A stretch of DNA of 64,000 nt, taken from positions 18,980 to 82,979 of the forward strand of contig JAAXKN010000018.1 of assembly GCA_025612375.1 (NCBI GenBank), written 5' to 3'. Below are positions 48,720-56,154 of the stretch, piece after piece. The stretch is from Ignavibacteria bacterium. GTDB taxonomy: Bacteria > Bacteroidota > Ignavibacteria > Ignavibacteriales > SURF-24. The position numbers and the translations under genes were made by a program. Numbering within the stretch: the stretch's first letter is position 1; each line of letters begins with the position of its first letter. The notes below the pieces were generated by a model. That model worked only from the letters and a program-made list of their open reading frames with translations. It was not told the DNA's origin and ran no database searches.

Positions 48720-48790
48720 ATGATAATAATTTTATTTCAAGTTAGCCAATAAAGTAAACGTCCGGTTACATTTTGTAGTAAACGGTTACT
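48720..48790 (-). promoter_or_regulatory. Candidate promoter with LytTR-type direct repeats for the NRPS operon
   Basis: Reading the minus strand, CGTTTACT occurs twice 24 bp apart (plus-strand 48777-48784 and 48753-48760), and GTAACCG twice 20 bp apart (48783-48789 and 48763-48769). This partly fits the paired 9-bp repeats bound by LytTR regulators. Directly downstream lie TTGGCT (48749-48744) and, after 18 bp, TATCAT (48725-48720), a weak -35/-10 pair abutting the repeats as in activator-dependent promoters. The LytTR protein is encoded just upstream. A separate TATAAT at 48634-48629 without a good -35 is another possible promoter. Confidence 0.35.
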
Positions 48791-48815
48791 TTTCACAAAT
48801 AAAAGGTTCTCCGTA

Positions 48816-48833
48816 CCGGCATCGGAATGCCGG
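48816..48833 (-). terminator. Hairpin just after the response regulator gene
   Basis: A perfect CCGGCAT/ATGCCGG stem of seven pairs with a four-base loop lies 14 bp downstream of the regulator's stop codon. A short T run comes only after about 12 more bases, so it may be a weak or partial terminator separating the regulator from the NRPS genes. Confidence 0.45.
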
Positions 48834-48846
48834 AAGGGGCTTAAGT

Positions 48847-49635
48847 TTATTTTTTTGAAGTATTCAGGAGTGCTCTTAGTTTGGTACTATATCTTCTGCT
48901 GATAATGAAGGGTTCGCTAACATCCTGGAGGTAGACGCGGAAGGAGTGGTTAAACCACTTTTCTACTTTTTTGACAAAGTCCAGGTTAATTATTGTAGAG
49001 CGGTGGATTCTGAGGAAGACCTTTGGAGGGAGAGTTTTTTCCCATTCTTTGAGGAGTTTCTGCACCAGGAGGTGTCTGGCGTCAGTAGTATAGACATTGC
49101 TATATTCTTCGGCAGCGGTAATAAAGACAATATTGCTGATTTTGATGATTTCTGGGTGGTTTCCGACCATAAGGAAGAGGCGGTCGTCGCTGGAAAGTTT
49201 TCTGAATGAGTTATTTTTAGAGTTATTGCGTTTTGATGAGTTTTCCTGTTTTTCGAGTATCCGGTCCACTTTCTTGAGTCTTGTTTCAATAATTTTGAGC
49301 AGGTGGCCGGATCTGACGGGTTTAATGAGGAAGTCGTCTACTCCCAGGTCCATAGCGCGGCGGAATTCCTCCAGGCCGGATTTGCCGGAGGCAAAGAATA
49401 TGAAAGGGATGGCGGCGGTTTCGGGGTAGCGGTTCAGTTCCTCAAAGACAGAGTAGCCGTCGGGCTCAGAGATTTCGGTGCTGCAGATAATAAGGTCGGG
49501 CATAATGAGTCTGGCAATTTTAATTATTTCCCTGCCATTTTCCGCAGTAGAAGCTTTATAGCCGAAATCTTCCAAGAGTTCGCGGATATAATTACAATAG
49601 CCGGCGTCGCTTTCAATCAGTAGAATTTTTTTCAT
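48847..49635 (-). CDS. Response regulator, REC-LytTR
   Basis: A 262-residue two-domain regulator: receiver about 1-125 and a LytTR DNA-binding domain about 155-258 (FLRIHRSTIINLDFVKKV is the hallmark). LytTR regulators bind paired direct repeats and usually activate exopolysaccharide, bacteriocin or secondary-metabolite genes. The receiver keeps an acidic patch (ES-D at 8-10) and the LIKPV lysine, but the position that should be the phospho-accepting Asp at the end of strand 3 (PDLIICSTEIS) reads Ser, about residue 52. It may therefore work without phosphorylation. The start is supported by AAGGA five bases upstream. No histidine kinase is adjacent. It lies immediately upstream of the NRPS operon on the same strand, so it is the best candidate for its regulator, by position only. 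Confidence 0.85.
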   Translation of the reverse strand: MKKILLIESDAGYCNYIRELLEDFGYKASTAENGREIIKIARLIMPDLIICSTEISEPDGYSVFEELNRYPETAAIPFIFFASGKSGLEEFRRAMDLGVDDFLIKPVRSGHLLKIIETRLKKVDRILEKQENSSKRNNSKNNSFRKLSSDDRLFLMVGNHPEIIKISNIVFITAAEEYSNVYTTDARHLLVQKLLKEWEKTLPPKVFLRIHRSTIINLDFVKKVEKWFNHSFRVYLQDVSEPFIISRRYSTKLRALLNTSKK

Positions 49636-49826
49636 TACATCCTTACCTTGTCAGCCTGTCAAAATCAAAAATAGTTTTAGGCGCAGAACACCGCAGAGCA
49701 TTAAAATGAAAACGATTGCCTATTAAAAGCAGGATTTACATTTCAAAAAGTAATGAACAGACCTCCTCTCAAAATAAAAGGAAGAGTAAAGCGGCAGAAT
49801 TTTCTTCCCCAAAGTGTCTCTTTTAA

Positions 49827-49855
49827 TATATAGTCTTAAAAGCAAAGATTGTCAA
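49827..49855 (-). promoter_or_regulatory. Sigma70-like promoter for the response regulator gene
   Basis: On the minus strand a perfect TTGACA (49855-49850) is followed by a 17-bp spacer and TATATA (49832-49827). It lies about 190 bp upstream of the regulator's ATG, so transcripts would carry a fairly long leader. Confidence 0.6.
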
Positions 49856-49867
49856 TATGATGCGATG

Positions 49868-49894
49868 GCCCGATGACCCGAGTCACAGCCGGGC
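49868..49894 (-). terminator. GC-rich imperfect palindrome after the DnaJ-like gene
   Basis: GCCCG (49868-49872) and CGGGC (49890-49894) can pair, with an alternative inner CCCG/CGGG stem, about 20-40 bp downstream of the DnaJ-like stop. There is no clear T tract, so it is a possible terminator or one of the interspersed GC-rich palindromes. Confidence 0.35.
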
Positions 49895-49910
49895 TACAGA
49901 ATTAAGGCAT

Positions 49911-50882
49911 TTATCTTCTAAGTTCAGAGAGTCTGGTAAAGAGTCTTTTTTCTTCGTCGGAGAGATTTTGAGGTATACTGATTCCGATCTTTACCAGGAG
50001 GTCGCCGCGTTCAGAGGGGTTATTATAATTTTTCATTCCAAGACCTTTGAGGCGCAGTGTTGTACCGGGCTGGCTTCCGGCAGGGATAGAAACGTTTACT
50101 ACCTTGCCGTCGATTGTTCTGATAGACTCCTTCCCGCCGAGGACGATAGTATAGAGGTCGACTTTTGCCGTCATTTTGAGGTTATCGCCGTCGCGTTCAA
50201 AGACCGGATGTTTAGTGATGTGGAGTGTAAGGTACAGGTCCCCTTTTTCGCCGCCGCCGGGTGCAGGGGCGCCCTGGTTTTTAAGGCGGAGTTTCTGGCC
50301 GTCCTTCATACCGGGAGTAATTTTAATGCGTATAGTCCTGCCGTCTATGGTGAATTGTCTTTCAGAGCCGTTAAAAGCCTCCTCGAGAGTAATATTCATG
50401 GTTGCTTCATAGTCGCTACCCTTGCGGCTTCTTGAGCGTTGAGTGCGTCTGGAGGAAGTAAAGCCACCGCCAGAGCCGCCGCCCATGAAGGCCTGGAAGA
50501 AATCTGAGAATCCGCCGAATCCTGCGCCGCCTCCCTGGCCGCCGAGGTTACTGAAAATGTCCTCAAAGTCGCCCGTAGACTGGTACTCGCGTCCCTGCTG
50601 GCTTTGAGCGAAGTTTCTGAACCAGTCGTCGGTTGTTCCGCCGCCGGTGCGCTGGTAGGCGTTGTAATTACTTGAGAGGTTATCGTACTTTTGTCTTTTT
50701 TCGGTGTTGCTTAAGACCTCATTGGCCTCAGTAATTTCCTTAAATTTTTCCTCGGCTTCCTTGTTGCCTGGGTTTTTATCGGGATGGTACTGTTTAGCCA
50801 GTTTTCTGTAAGCCTTTTTAATTTCATCTGTTGTAGCGTTTTTATCTACGCCCAGGATTTCGTAATAATTCTTAAACTCCAT
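49911..50882 (-). CDS. cbpA: CbpA/DnaJ-type co-chaperone
   Basis: A 323-residue Hsp40 protein of the CbpA (type II) layout: J domain 1-70 with HPD at 33-35, a Gly/Phe-rich linker about 75-150 containing several GGG runs, then two C-terminal substrate-binding beta domains ([16 protein letters not shown] begins the first). The cysteine zinc-finger repeats of true DnaJ are absent. J proteins stimulate the ATPase of DnaK and deliver unfolded clients. The length and order match CbpA. GAGGG about six bases upstream supports the ATG. The gene stands between the secreted peptidase and the response regulator on the same strand, and the palindromes on both sides suggest its own transcription unit. Confidence 0.92.
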   Translation of the reverse strand: MEFKNYYEILGVDKNATTDEIKKAYRKLAKQYHPDKNPGNKEAEEKFKEITEANEVLSNTEKRQKYDNLSSNYNAYQRTGGGTTDDWFRNFAQSQQGREYQSTGDFEDIFSNLGGQGGGAGFGGFSDFFQAFMGGGSGGGFTSSRRTQRSRSRKGSDYEATMNITLEEAFNGSERQFTIDGRTIRIKITPGMKDGQKLRLKNQGAPAPGGGEKGDLYLTLHITKHPVFERDGDNLKMTAKVDLYTIVLGGKESIRTIDGKVVNVSIPAGSQPGTTLRLKGLGMKNYNNPSERGDLLVKIGISIPQNLSDEEKRLFTRLSELRR

Positions 50883-50950
50883 TTTTCACCCTCAGTCACG
50901 GAATTAAACATTATTAAATATAAAGATTTCGGGGGAGAAAATGAAAGAAG

Positions 50951-51013
50951 GTCCGACGTCCGACGTCCAACGTCCGACGTCCGACGGAAAGAAAGAAGGT
51001 CCAACGTCCGACG
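50951..51013. repeat. Heptanucleotide minisatellite (GTYCRAC)n, copy A
   Basis: Five heptads in tandem (GTCCGAC x2, GTCCAAC, GTCCGAC x2) occupy 50951-50985. A purine-rich GGAAAGAAAGAAG spacer follows, then two more heptads to 51012. It lies between the DnaJ-like and PepF-like genes. Confidence 0.9.
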
Positions 51014-51021
51014 GGAAGAAG

Positions 51022-51050
51022 GCCTTCGGCATTTGTTGGATGCCGAAGGC
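51022..51050 (-). terminator. Strong hairpin downstream of the PepF-like gene
   Basis: A perfect 11-bp stem, GCCTTCGGCAT/ATGCCGAAGGC, with a seven-base loop, begins 19 bp after the peptidase stop codon. It has no T tract in the minus direction beyond TTCTTCC, so it may terminate, stabilise the mRNA end, or be a mobile palindrome. Confidence 0.5.
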
Positions 51051-51068
51051 TTGAAATATTATGATAAA

Positions 51069-52937
51069 TTATTTTTGGTTAAGAATAGTTTCGATCTGGT
51101 CCATGACGTCGTTCATCCTTTTCATTGCAAGTTCAAAGGGCTGTGAGGACAAAGGATCTATGCCGGCTTTCTTTATGAGCTCGATCGGGTAATCGGAACT
51201 GCCGCCTTTAAGTATGTTGTAATACTTGTCTACTGCAGGCTTGCCTTCTGTAATGACCTTCTGGGCAATGGCAGTTGAGTATATAAGTGACGTTGAATAC
51301 TGGAATACATAATAAGTGTAATTGATAAAATGAGGTATATAAGCCCATTCGTAAGCGATGTAGGGATCGACTATACACTTGCCCTGATCGTTTCCGTAAT
51401 ACTGTTTAACGAGCTTATAGTAAATGTCGCTCATTACTTCACCGGTTAAAGACTGGCCGTTTTCAACAGCCTTGTGGATTTCCCATTCAAATTCCGCAAA
51501 CTGAGTCTGGCGGAATATGGTAGTTCTTAAGAGCTCAAGGTAGCTTCCCAGGAGGTATAGCTTTTCTTCTTTTGTCTTAGCGTGGCTTACCATGTAATTA
51601 TTCAGCAGGTTCTCATTGAACGTGGAAGCAATTTCAGCAACAAATGTTGCATAGTCGGAAGTTGCGAATGGCTGGTTCTTGTTTGAGAAATAGCTGTGCA
51701 TTGTATGACCCAGCTCGTGCGCCAGGGTTGAAACCGATTCATAATCACCCGTCCAGTTTGTAAGTATGTAAGGATGAATGTCATAAGCCGCGCCTGAGGA
51801 GTAAGCGCCCGACATTTTGCCTACCGTAGGCATATAGTCTATCCACCTGTTATCGAAAGCTTTCTGGAGAGTCTGGAGGTATTCATCTCCCATCGGCTTT
51901 AAGGCATCCTTAATTACCTTCTGTCCCTCCTCAATTGTAAAAGGCATTTTAACTTCCTTTACGATCGGGGTATAGAGGTCGTAGTAGTGCAGCGTATCTA
52001 CTCCGAGCATTCTTTTTTTGAGGTCGAGGAACCTATAGAGTGTCGGGAGGTTTTTATGAATCTGGCTAATGAGGTTTTCATAAACTGAAACCGGAATATT
52101 GGGGCCGCTAAGTCCGTATTCGAGAGTGCTGGCGTAATTTCTGTTTTTGGAATAGACCAGATCATTTTTCACCTTACCGGCCAGGTTAGCGCCTATTGTA
52201 TTCTGGAATTTTGAATATCCTGTAAAGAAAGTGCTGAAGACCTTCTCCCTGTCGCTTCTGTTTTCCACGGTACGGTACTTTGTAAAAGCCGGAGCCGAGA
52301 GTTCGACTGATTCATTGTTAGACAAAGTAACCTTCGGGTTAGGCATTTCGGCATTATTGAAAATGTTATAGACCAGGCTTGGTGTCTCCCCCGGGAGGTT
52401 AAAGCTGGCAAGAATTTTTTCTTCAGCTTCAGAGAGAGTATGGCTTTTCAGGCGTTCAATGTTATCTACAAACATGCGGTAGTCTGAAAGCCTTTTTTCC
52501 TCAGTAAAGAAGTTCTTAAGCCTTCCGGAATCTATTTTTAATATTTCCGGGCTGATGAAGGAGGTCTTTTCCGAGAACTGGGTTCCGAGAGCAGAGGCTT
52601 CCTGGCTCAAGGCCTGGTTAGAAGCAATTTTGAGGTTTTCGTCGCTAAGGCGTGAGGCATACTCGGCGAACTTATAATATTTTTTCAGGACGTCGAAGTA
52701 CAGAGACAAAGCCTTATAGAAAGTCTGAGCGTTTTCGCCCAGGCGTCCCTTGTACGAAGCGACTTCGTCAATACCCTTTATAATCTGCGGCTTATCCTGC
52801 TTCCACTGGTCCACTGAGCCATAGAGGTCGGACAGGTTCCACTGGTATTTAGGCGGGACATCCTTTCTTTCGATATTCTGTGAGAATGTTTCCATAGTTA
52901 TCATAAAAATTAGTGTTAGAATAGTGATAAATTTCAT
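51069..52937 (-). CDS. pepF: Secreted oligoendopeptidase F-like peptidase (M3 family)
   Basis: A 622-residue zinc metallopeptidase. The active site is HELGH at 407-411, with the third zinc ligand Glu about 435 in AEIAST, inside the helical M3 fold. M3 oligopeptidases cut short peptides and are too narrow for folded proteins. Unlike the classical cytoplasmic PepF, this one begins with a typical signal peptide (MKFITILTLIFMITMETFSQ), so it is probably periplasmic or surface-exposed and processes peptides outside the inner membrane. AGGA six bases before the ATG supports the start. It follows SppA on the same strand with a 65-bp gap, so the two peptidases may be cotranscribed. Whether it touches the NRPS product is unknown. 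Confidence 0.9.
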   Translation of the reverse strand: MKFITILTLIFMITMETFSQNIERKDVPPKYQWNLSDLYGSVDQWKQDKPQIIKGIDEVASYKGRLGENAQTFYKALSLYFDVLKKYYKFAEYASRLSDENLKIASNQALSQEASALGTQFSEKTSFISPEILKIDSGRLKNFFTEEKRLSDYRMFVDNIERLKSHTLSEAEEKILASFNLPGETPSLVYNIFNNAEMPNPKVTLSNNESVELSAPAFTKYRTVENRSDREKVFSTFFTGYSKFQNTIGANLAGKVKNDLVYSKNRNYASTLEYGLSGPNIPVSVYENLISQIHKNLPTLYRFLDLKKRMLGVDTLHYYDLYTPIVKEVKMPFTIEEGQKVIKDALKPMGDEYLQTLQKAFDNRWIDYMPTVGKMSGAYSSGAAYDIHPYILTNWTGDYESVSTLAHELGHTMHSYFSNKNQPFATSDYATFVAEIASTFNENLLNNYMVSHAKTKEEKLYLLGSYLELLRTTIFRQTQFAEFEWEIHKAVENGQSLTGEVMSDIYYKLVKQYYGNDQGKCIVDPYIAYEWAYIPHFINYTYYVFQYSTSLIYSTAIAQKVITEGKPAVDKYYNILKGGSSDYPIELIKKAGIDPLSSQPFELAMKRMNDVMDQIETILNQK

Positions 52938-53002
52938 TTTATATCCTATTAATTATTTAATTGAATACTAACGTGTAATGCAAAAGTAAACCTTAGAATA
53001 AT

Positions 53003-54775
53003 TTAATATACGTCCAATATGAAAGGCAAGCGGGTCTGGACGCCCTCCATATTTTTTACGTTTTCCAGTTCATTATAGAACCTGAAGCCGCTGCCGAGTT
53101 TTTCTTTTATAATAGTTTCTTCAGTCCCGGTTGAAAAGTCTTCAACGATTGATCTGAAAAATCCCTTTTGTCTGGGGAACTCGGTAACATAATAGTTTTT
53201 AATTTTAGCCTTTGATGCTGCAATTTTAATGGCATCATCAAGTCCGCCGATAACATCCACAAGTCCCAGCTCTTTAGCCTGGAGGCCCGTCCAGACGTGT
53301 CCCTGAGCTATATCGTTTATCTGGGCGAAAGTTTTCTTTCTTCCTTTGGCGACTTTATTGACGAAGGTTTCATAGACCCTGTCAATTTCTCTTTGAATAA
53401 TTGCTTTCTCCTCTTTGTTAAATGGTCTGCTCGTAGAGCCCAGGTCGGAGAACTTCCCTGTTTTAACCCTGTCTGAAGTAACGCCAAGTTTATTTTTGAG
53501 GAAGCCTTCAAAGTTAGGTATAATGCCGAACACGCCGATTGAGCCAGTAATGGTAGTAGGTTCGGCGACTATTGTATCGGCGGCGCAAGAGATATAGTAG
53601 CCTCCGGAGGCGGCATAGTTTCCCATAGAAATAATAAATGTTTTTTTGCCGTGAGTAAGGGATACTTCGCGCCAGATCTCGTCGGCCACGAGGGCATAGC
53701 CGCCGGGAGAATTAACGCGCATTACGATTGCCTTTACGTTGTCATCGCTGCGTGCCTGGCGGATAGCCTCAGAGATATTTTTATTTCCTATTGTTCTTTC
53801 ACTTCCGTCTGTGTTGAGAATTTCGCCGACGGCATAGATTACGGCAATTTTATTTCTTGAAGAGTTGTTGGAGCCCGTTGCCACGTCGGAATACTCTTCA
53901 AGGCTAACGAGGCTGACCTTTTCCTTTTTAGGCGCATGGGTTATAGAGCGGAGGATCTCATAGACCTGATCGTAATAGACAAGTGAATCTATGAAGTTAT
54001 ATTTTCTTGCGTCTTCAGGGCGCTGAATGAGGAGGTTATCTGCGACCCTGTTCAGTTCATTAAAAGGAATATGTCTGGAAGCCTCAATATTTTTCAGCAT
54101 ATTGTTATATATGGAGCCCAGAAGGGCGGCCATTTGCGTACGGTTTTCATTACTCATTTTATCCAGGCGGTAAGGCTCAGTTGCGCTTTTATATTTACCG
54201 TACTGGAAGATCTGAGCTTCTATTTCGAGTTTGTCGAGAGTTTTCTTAAAGAAGTACATTTCGGCGCTGAGGCCCTTAAAGTCGAGGTTTCCGGCGGGAT
54301 TAAGATAAATCTTATCGGCAACAGAGCCGAGGTAGTAGGCTCCCTGCGAAATATTGTCGCCGAAGGCCAGGACAAACTTTCCGGATTTTTTGAAGTCGCC
54401 TAGTTCGCGTCTGACGGCTTCAATTGAGGCCATACCGCCCGGCATAAAGTCATTTAAGTCGAGGTAAATGCCGTCTATATCCGAATCGCTCTTAGCCTTA
54501 CGGATATTCCTCAGGACTTCATTCAGGCCTGCTTTACGGCTGATTTGAAGGGATGAGAGTGAGAATCCGGAGAACGGATTAGGTGAAGACCTTTCAGAAA
54601 GCGGATAATCGAGTTTAACGACGAGCACCGAGTGAGAAGGGATAGTTTCTGTTTTCTCCCTTTCGAGTCCGGAGACAAGGAGAGCCAGAAAGAAAAAGAA
54701 CATAACTCCAGCTATCAGGAAGACCAGGAAAGTGCCCAGCATGGAGGCGAACATAAATTTAAAAAACTGTTTCAT
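53003..54775 (-). CDS. sppA: Signal peptide peptidase SppA, 67-kDa type (S49)
   Basis: A 590-residue membrane-anchored serine peptidase with one N-terminal transmembrane segment (about 5-35) and two tandem S49 domains, as in E. coli SppA. The catalytic pair appears to be Lys196 (GKYKSA) in the first half and Ser390 (YAASGGYYIS) in the second. It degrades signal peptides left in the membrane after secretion. A helical stretch with two clear glycine-rich folds (VNSPGGYAL, TGSIGVFGI) fits the family. No strong ribosome site precedes the ATG. It is divergent from the small plus-strand gene at 54943 and is followed by the secreted M3 peptidase. Confidence 0.95.
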   Translation of the reverse strand: MKQFFKFMFASMLGTFLVFLIAGVMFFFFLALLVSGLEREKTETIPSHSVLVVKLDYPLSERSSPNPFSGFSLSSLQISRKAGLNEVLRNIRKAKSDSDIDGIYLDLNDFMPGGMASIEAVRRELGDFKKSGKFVLAFGDNISQGAYYLGSVADKIYLNPAGNLDFKGLSAEMYFFKKTLDKLEIEAQIFQYGKYKSATEPYRLDKMSNENRTQMAALLGSIYNNMLKNIEASRHIPFNELNRVADNLLIQRPEDARKYNFIDSLVYYDQVYEILRSITHAPKKEKVSLVSLEEYSDVATGSNNSSRNKIAVIYAVGEILNTDGSERTIGNKNISEAIRQARSDDNVKAIVMRVNSPGGYALVADEIWREVSLTHGKKTFIISMGNYAASGGYYISCAADTIVAEPTTITGSIGVFGIIPNFEGFLKNKLGVTSDRVKTGKFSDLGSTSRPFNKEEKAIIQREIDRVYETFVNKVAKGRKKTFAQINDIAQGHVWTGLQAKELGLVDVIGGLDDAIKIAASKAKIKNYYVTEFPRQKGFFRSIVEDFSTGTEETIIKEKLGSGFRFYNELENVKNMEGVQTRLPFILDVY

Positions 54776-54881
54776 AAGCCAAAGGAATAATTGTTAATAG
54801 AACAAAGCTATGACAATTAAGCAATATTGTAAAGACCGCTGGTGGAAATTTTTGCATAAGATGCGGGGATGCATTTGGTTA

Positions 54882-54910
54882 TTGAACCGGATTTTAAGGT
54901 TTAGTAGAAT
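54882..54910 (+). promoter_or_regulatory. Sigma70-like promoter for the small 54943 gene
   Basis: TTGAAC (54882-54887), a 17-bp spacer and TAGAAT (54905-54910) lie 32 bp before the ATG, in the divergent gap with sppA. Confidence 0.5.
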
Positions 54911-54942
54911 ATTAATGTCCAGAAACAATAGGAAAGGTGTGT

Positions 54943-55158
54943 ATGTTAGTAAAAAACCTCAGTAAAACAGACTTAAACAAACCGGTGCAGCTCATTATTG
55001 TAGAAGGAGCTGCGGATTACCAGGGCACAATAGGATATTTGACTGAGGGACCAGATAAAGGCAGTTTTGGATTTAAGCCATTTGTAAGAAAGACCACGCG
55101 GAAGGAGTATGACTGGATCCCGCTTTCTGAGCATGATGAACTGGAATTCCTAAGGTAA
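54943..55158 (+). CDS. Small protein of unknown function (71 residues)
   Basis: A short protein I do not recognise. It has no signal peptide or membrane segment. It reads like a single compact beta-rich domain: a LNKPVQLIIVEG strand region, a glycine-rich turn (TEGPDKGSFGF), then a charged end with WIPLSEHDELEF. The gene is well supported: a promoter-like pair lies 32 bp upstream, AGGAAAGG ends five bases before the ATG at 54943, and a textbook terminator follows the stop. A GTG two codons earlier is a less likely start because it overlaps that ribosome site. It is a stand-alone transcription unit facing the pentapeptide-repeat gene. Confidence 0.8.
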   Translation: MLVKNLSKTDLNKPVQLIIVEGAADYQGTIGYLTEGPDKGSFGFKPFVRKTTRKEYDWIPLSEHDELEFLR

Positions 55159-55173
55159 ATGCCCTTTGAAGAA

Positions 55174-55201
55174 GGCTCTGAAACATATTCAGAGCCTTTT
55201 T
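55174..55201 (+). terminator. Rho-independent terminator
   Basis: A nine-pair stem GGCTCTGAA/TTCAGAGCC with a five-base loop is followed at once by TTTTT, 16 bp after the small gene's stop. It lies between convergent genes. Confidence 0.9.
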
Positions 55202-55230
55202 CATATGAAGCCCGCCCGGTTTATGGCAGT

Positions 55231-55848
55231 CTAGCTGATATCGATATCAAAGCACTGCAGGAGTGTCATTGCCTCCGGCATACTGAACTTAGCTTTTTTA
55301 ATTTTGTTGAACTCGGGGTTAATGTCGTAGTTCGCTGCTTCCCGCAGATCGGCAAAAGAAAGATTAGTATTCTTAAACTTGCTTAGGGAAAAGTCGGTGC
55401 CGTTAAACTTCCCCTTGCTCAGATCCGCATTTTCGAAGTTTACTTCCTTGGCAAAGGACTCAGTTATTTCAATTCTTCTTAAGTCGAGGCCGTAGAAAAC
55501 CGAATAGTCGAGTTTGCATTTTTCCATTTTGATTTCAATTGGTGCCTCGGCTTCCTGCCAGTTAATGCCTATCAATTTGCAGTCGGTAAATTTGCAGTCA
55601 ATAAATCTGCATCCTGTAATTTTTATGAGGCCCAGGTTACATTTATTAAAGGTGCAGTTTTCGAACCTCACGTATTTGAACCTGGTTTTTTCGAAATTCA
55701 TTTTTTCGAATTCACAGTCTGTAAATTCGGTATCCTTCAGTTCTGAATCTGAATAGTTCCTGCTGGTAAAATTTTCGTGGAGGTAGAATTCCTTACCGAA
55801 GGCAATGCCCTTCATTTCGTCTGAATTAAATAAGTCGTTGTCGTTCAT
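55231..55848 (-). CDS. Pentapeptide-repeat protein, Qnr/McbG-like
   Basis: A 205-residue protein made of A(D/N)Lxx-type five-residue repeats: TEFTD, CEFEK, MNFEK, TRFKY, VRFEN, CTFNK and so on, then ADLSK and TDFSL. These fold into a right-handed beta helix. The length and the C-terminal cap (IKKAKFSMPEAMTLL...FDIDI) resemble the Qnr/McbG group, whose members mimic DNA and protect gyrase or topoisomerase IV from inhibitors. Function here is inferred, since many pentapeptide proteins have other roles. I chose the ATG at 55848 over a TTG four codons upstream. It is convergent with the small 54943 gene and divergent from the efflux operon. The 306-bp gap upstream holds a minisatellite and the efflux promoter. 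Confidence 0.8.
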   Translation of the reverse strand: MNDNDLFNSDEMKGIAFGKEFYLHENFTSRNYSDSELKDTEFTDCEFEKMNFEKTRFKYVRFENCTFNKCNLGLIKITGCRFIDCKFTDCKLIGINWQEAEAPIEIKMEKCKLDYSVFYGLDLRRIEITESFAKEVNFENADLSKGKFNGTDFSLSKFKNTNLSFADLREAANYDINPEFNKIKKAKFSMPEAMTLLQCFDIDIS

Positions 55849-55907
55849 AATTATTCTCAAAATTTTGAAGGTGAAATTTAGGGAAAAGGGAGAGAGGAGT
55901 CAAGGAG

Positions 55908-55945
55908 GTCCGACGTCCTACGTCCGACGGGAAGAAGAGGTTCGA
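55908..55945. repeat. Heptanucleotide minisatellite, copy B (short)
   Basis: GTCCGAC, GTCCTAC, GTCCGAC in tandem (55908-55928), a GGGAAGAAGAG spacer, then a degenerate GTTCGAG. It lies in the 306-bp intergenic region between the pentapeptide gene and the efflux operon. Confidence 0.8.
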
Positions 55946-56044
55946 GGTTAAGAAAGGCGGGGGGAGAATAAGTTGGACAGGGGGAAAATGGGAAAGGTTC
56001 CATGGTGTGCAGGGTTGGGCTGGAGAAAAAAAGAATACCTTTTT

Positions 56045-56073
56045 TTGAATTCTGTTTGGTTGGATATTATATA
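56045..56073 (+). promoter_or_regulatory. Sigma70-like promoter of the RND efflux operon
   Basis: TTGAAT (56045-56050), a 17-bp spacer and TATATA (56068-56073) lie about 80 bp before the chosen ATG of the adaptor gene. This also argues against the in-frame upstream starts near 56002. Confidence 0.45.
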
Positions 56074-56154
56074 AATGTGCGAACGGGCAGGGCACTATTC
56101 CCTTCCCTATGCGGCTTTTCAATTTGCGGCGTTAAAATTTTGAATGTGACATTT

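Noticed and set aside
49857..50435. A 192-residue plus-strand reading frame over the DnaJ-like gene
   Set aside because: It is an antisense shadow of the CbpA-type gene, whose domains are all in the expected frame.
50951..51013. Tandem heptads considered as a CRISPR array
   Set aside because: The units are seven bases with no unique spacers of 25-40 bases, and no cas genes are present.
56002..56154. A longer N-terminus for the efflux adaptor starting at 56002
   Set aside because: The extra 51 residues contain no family sequence, push the membrane anchor inward and overlap the promoter-like pair at 56045-56073.
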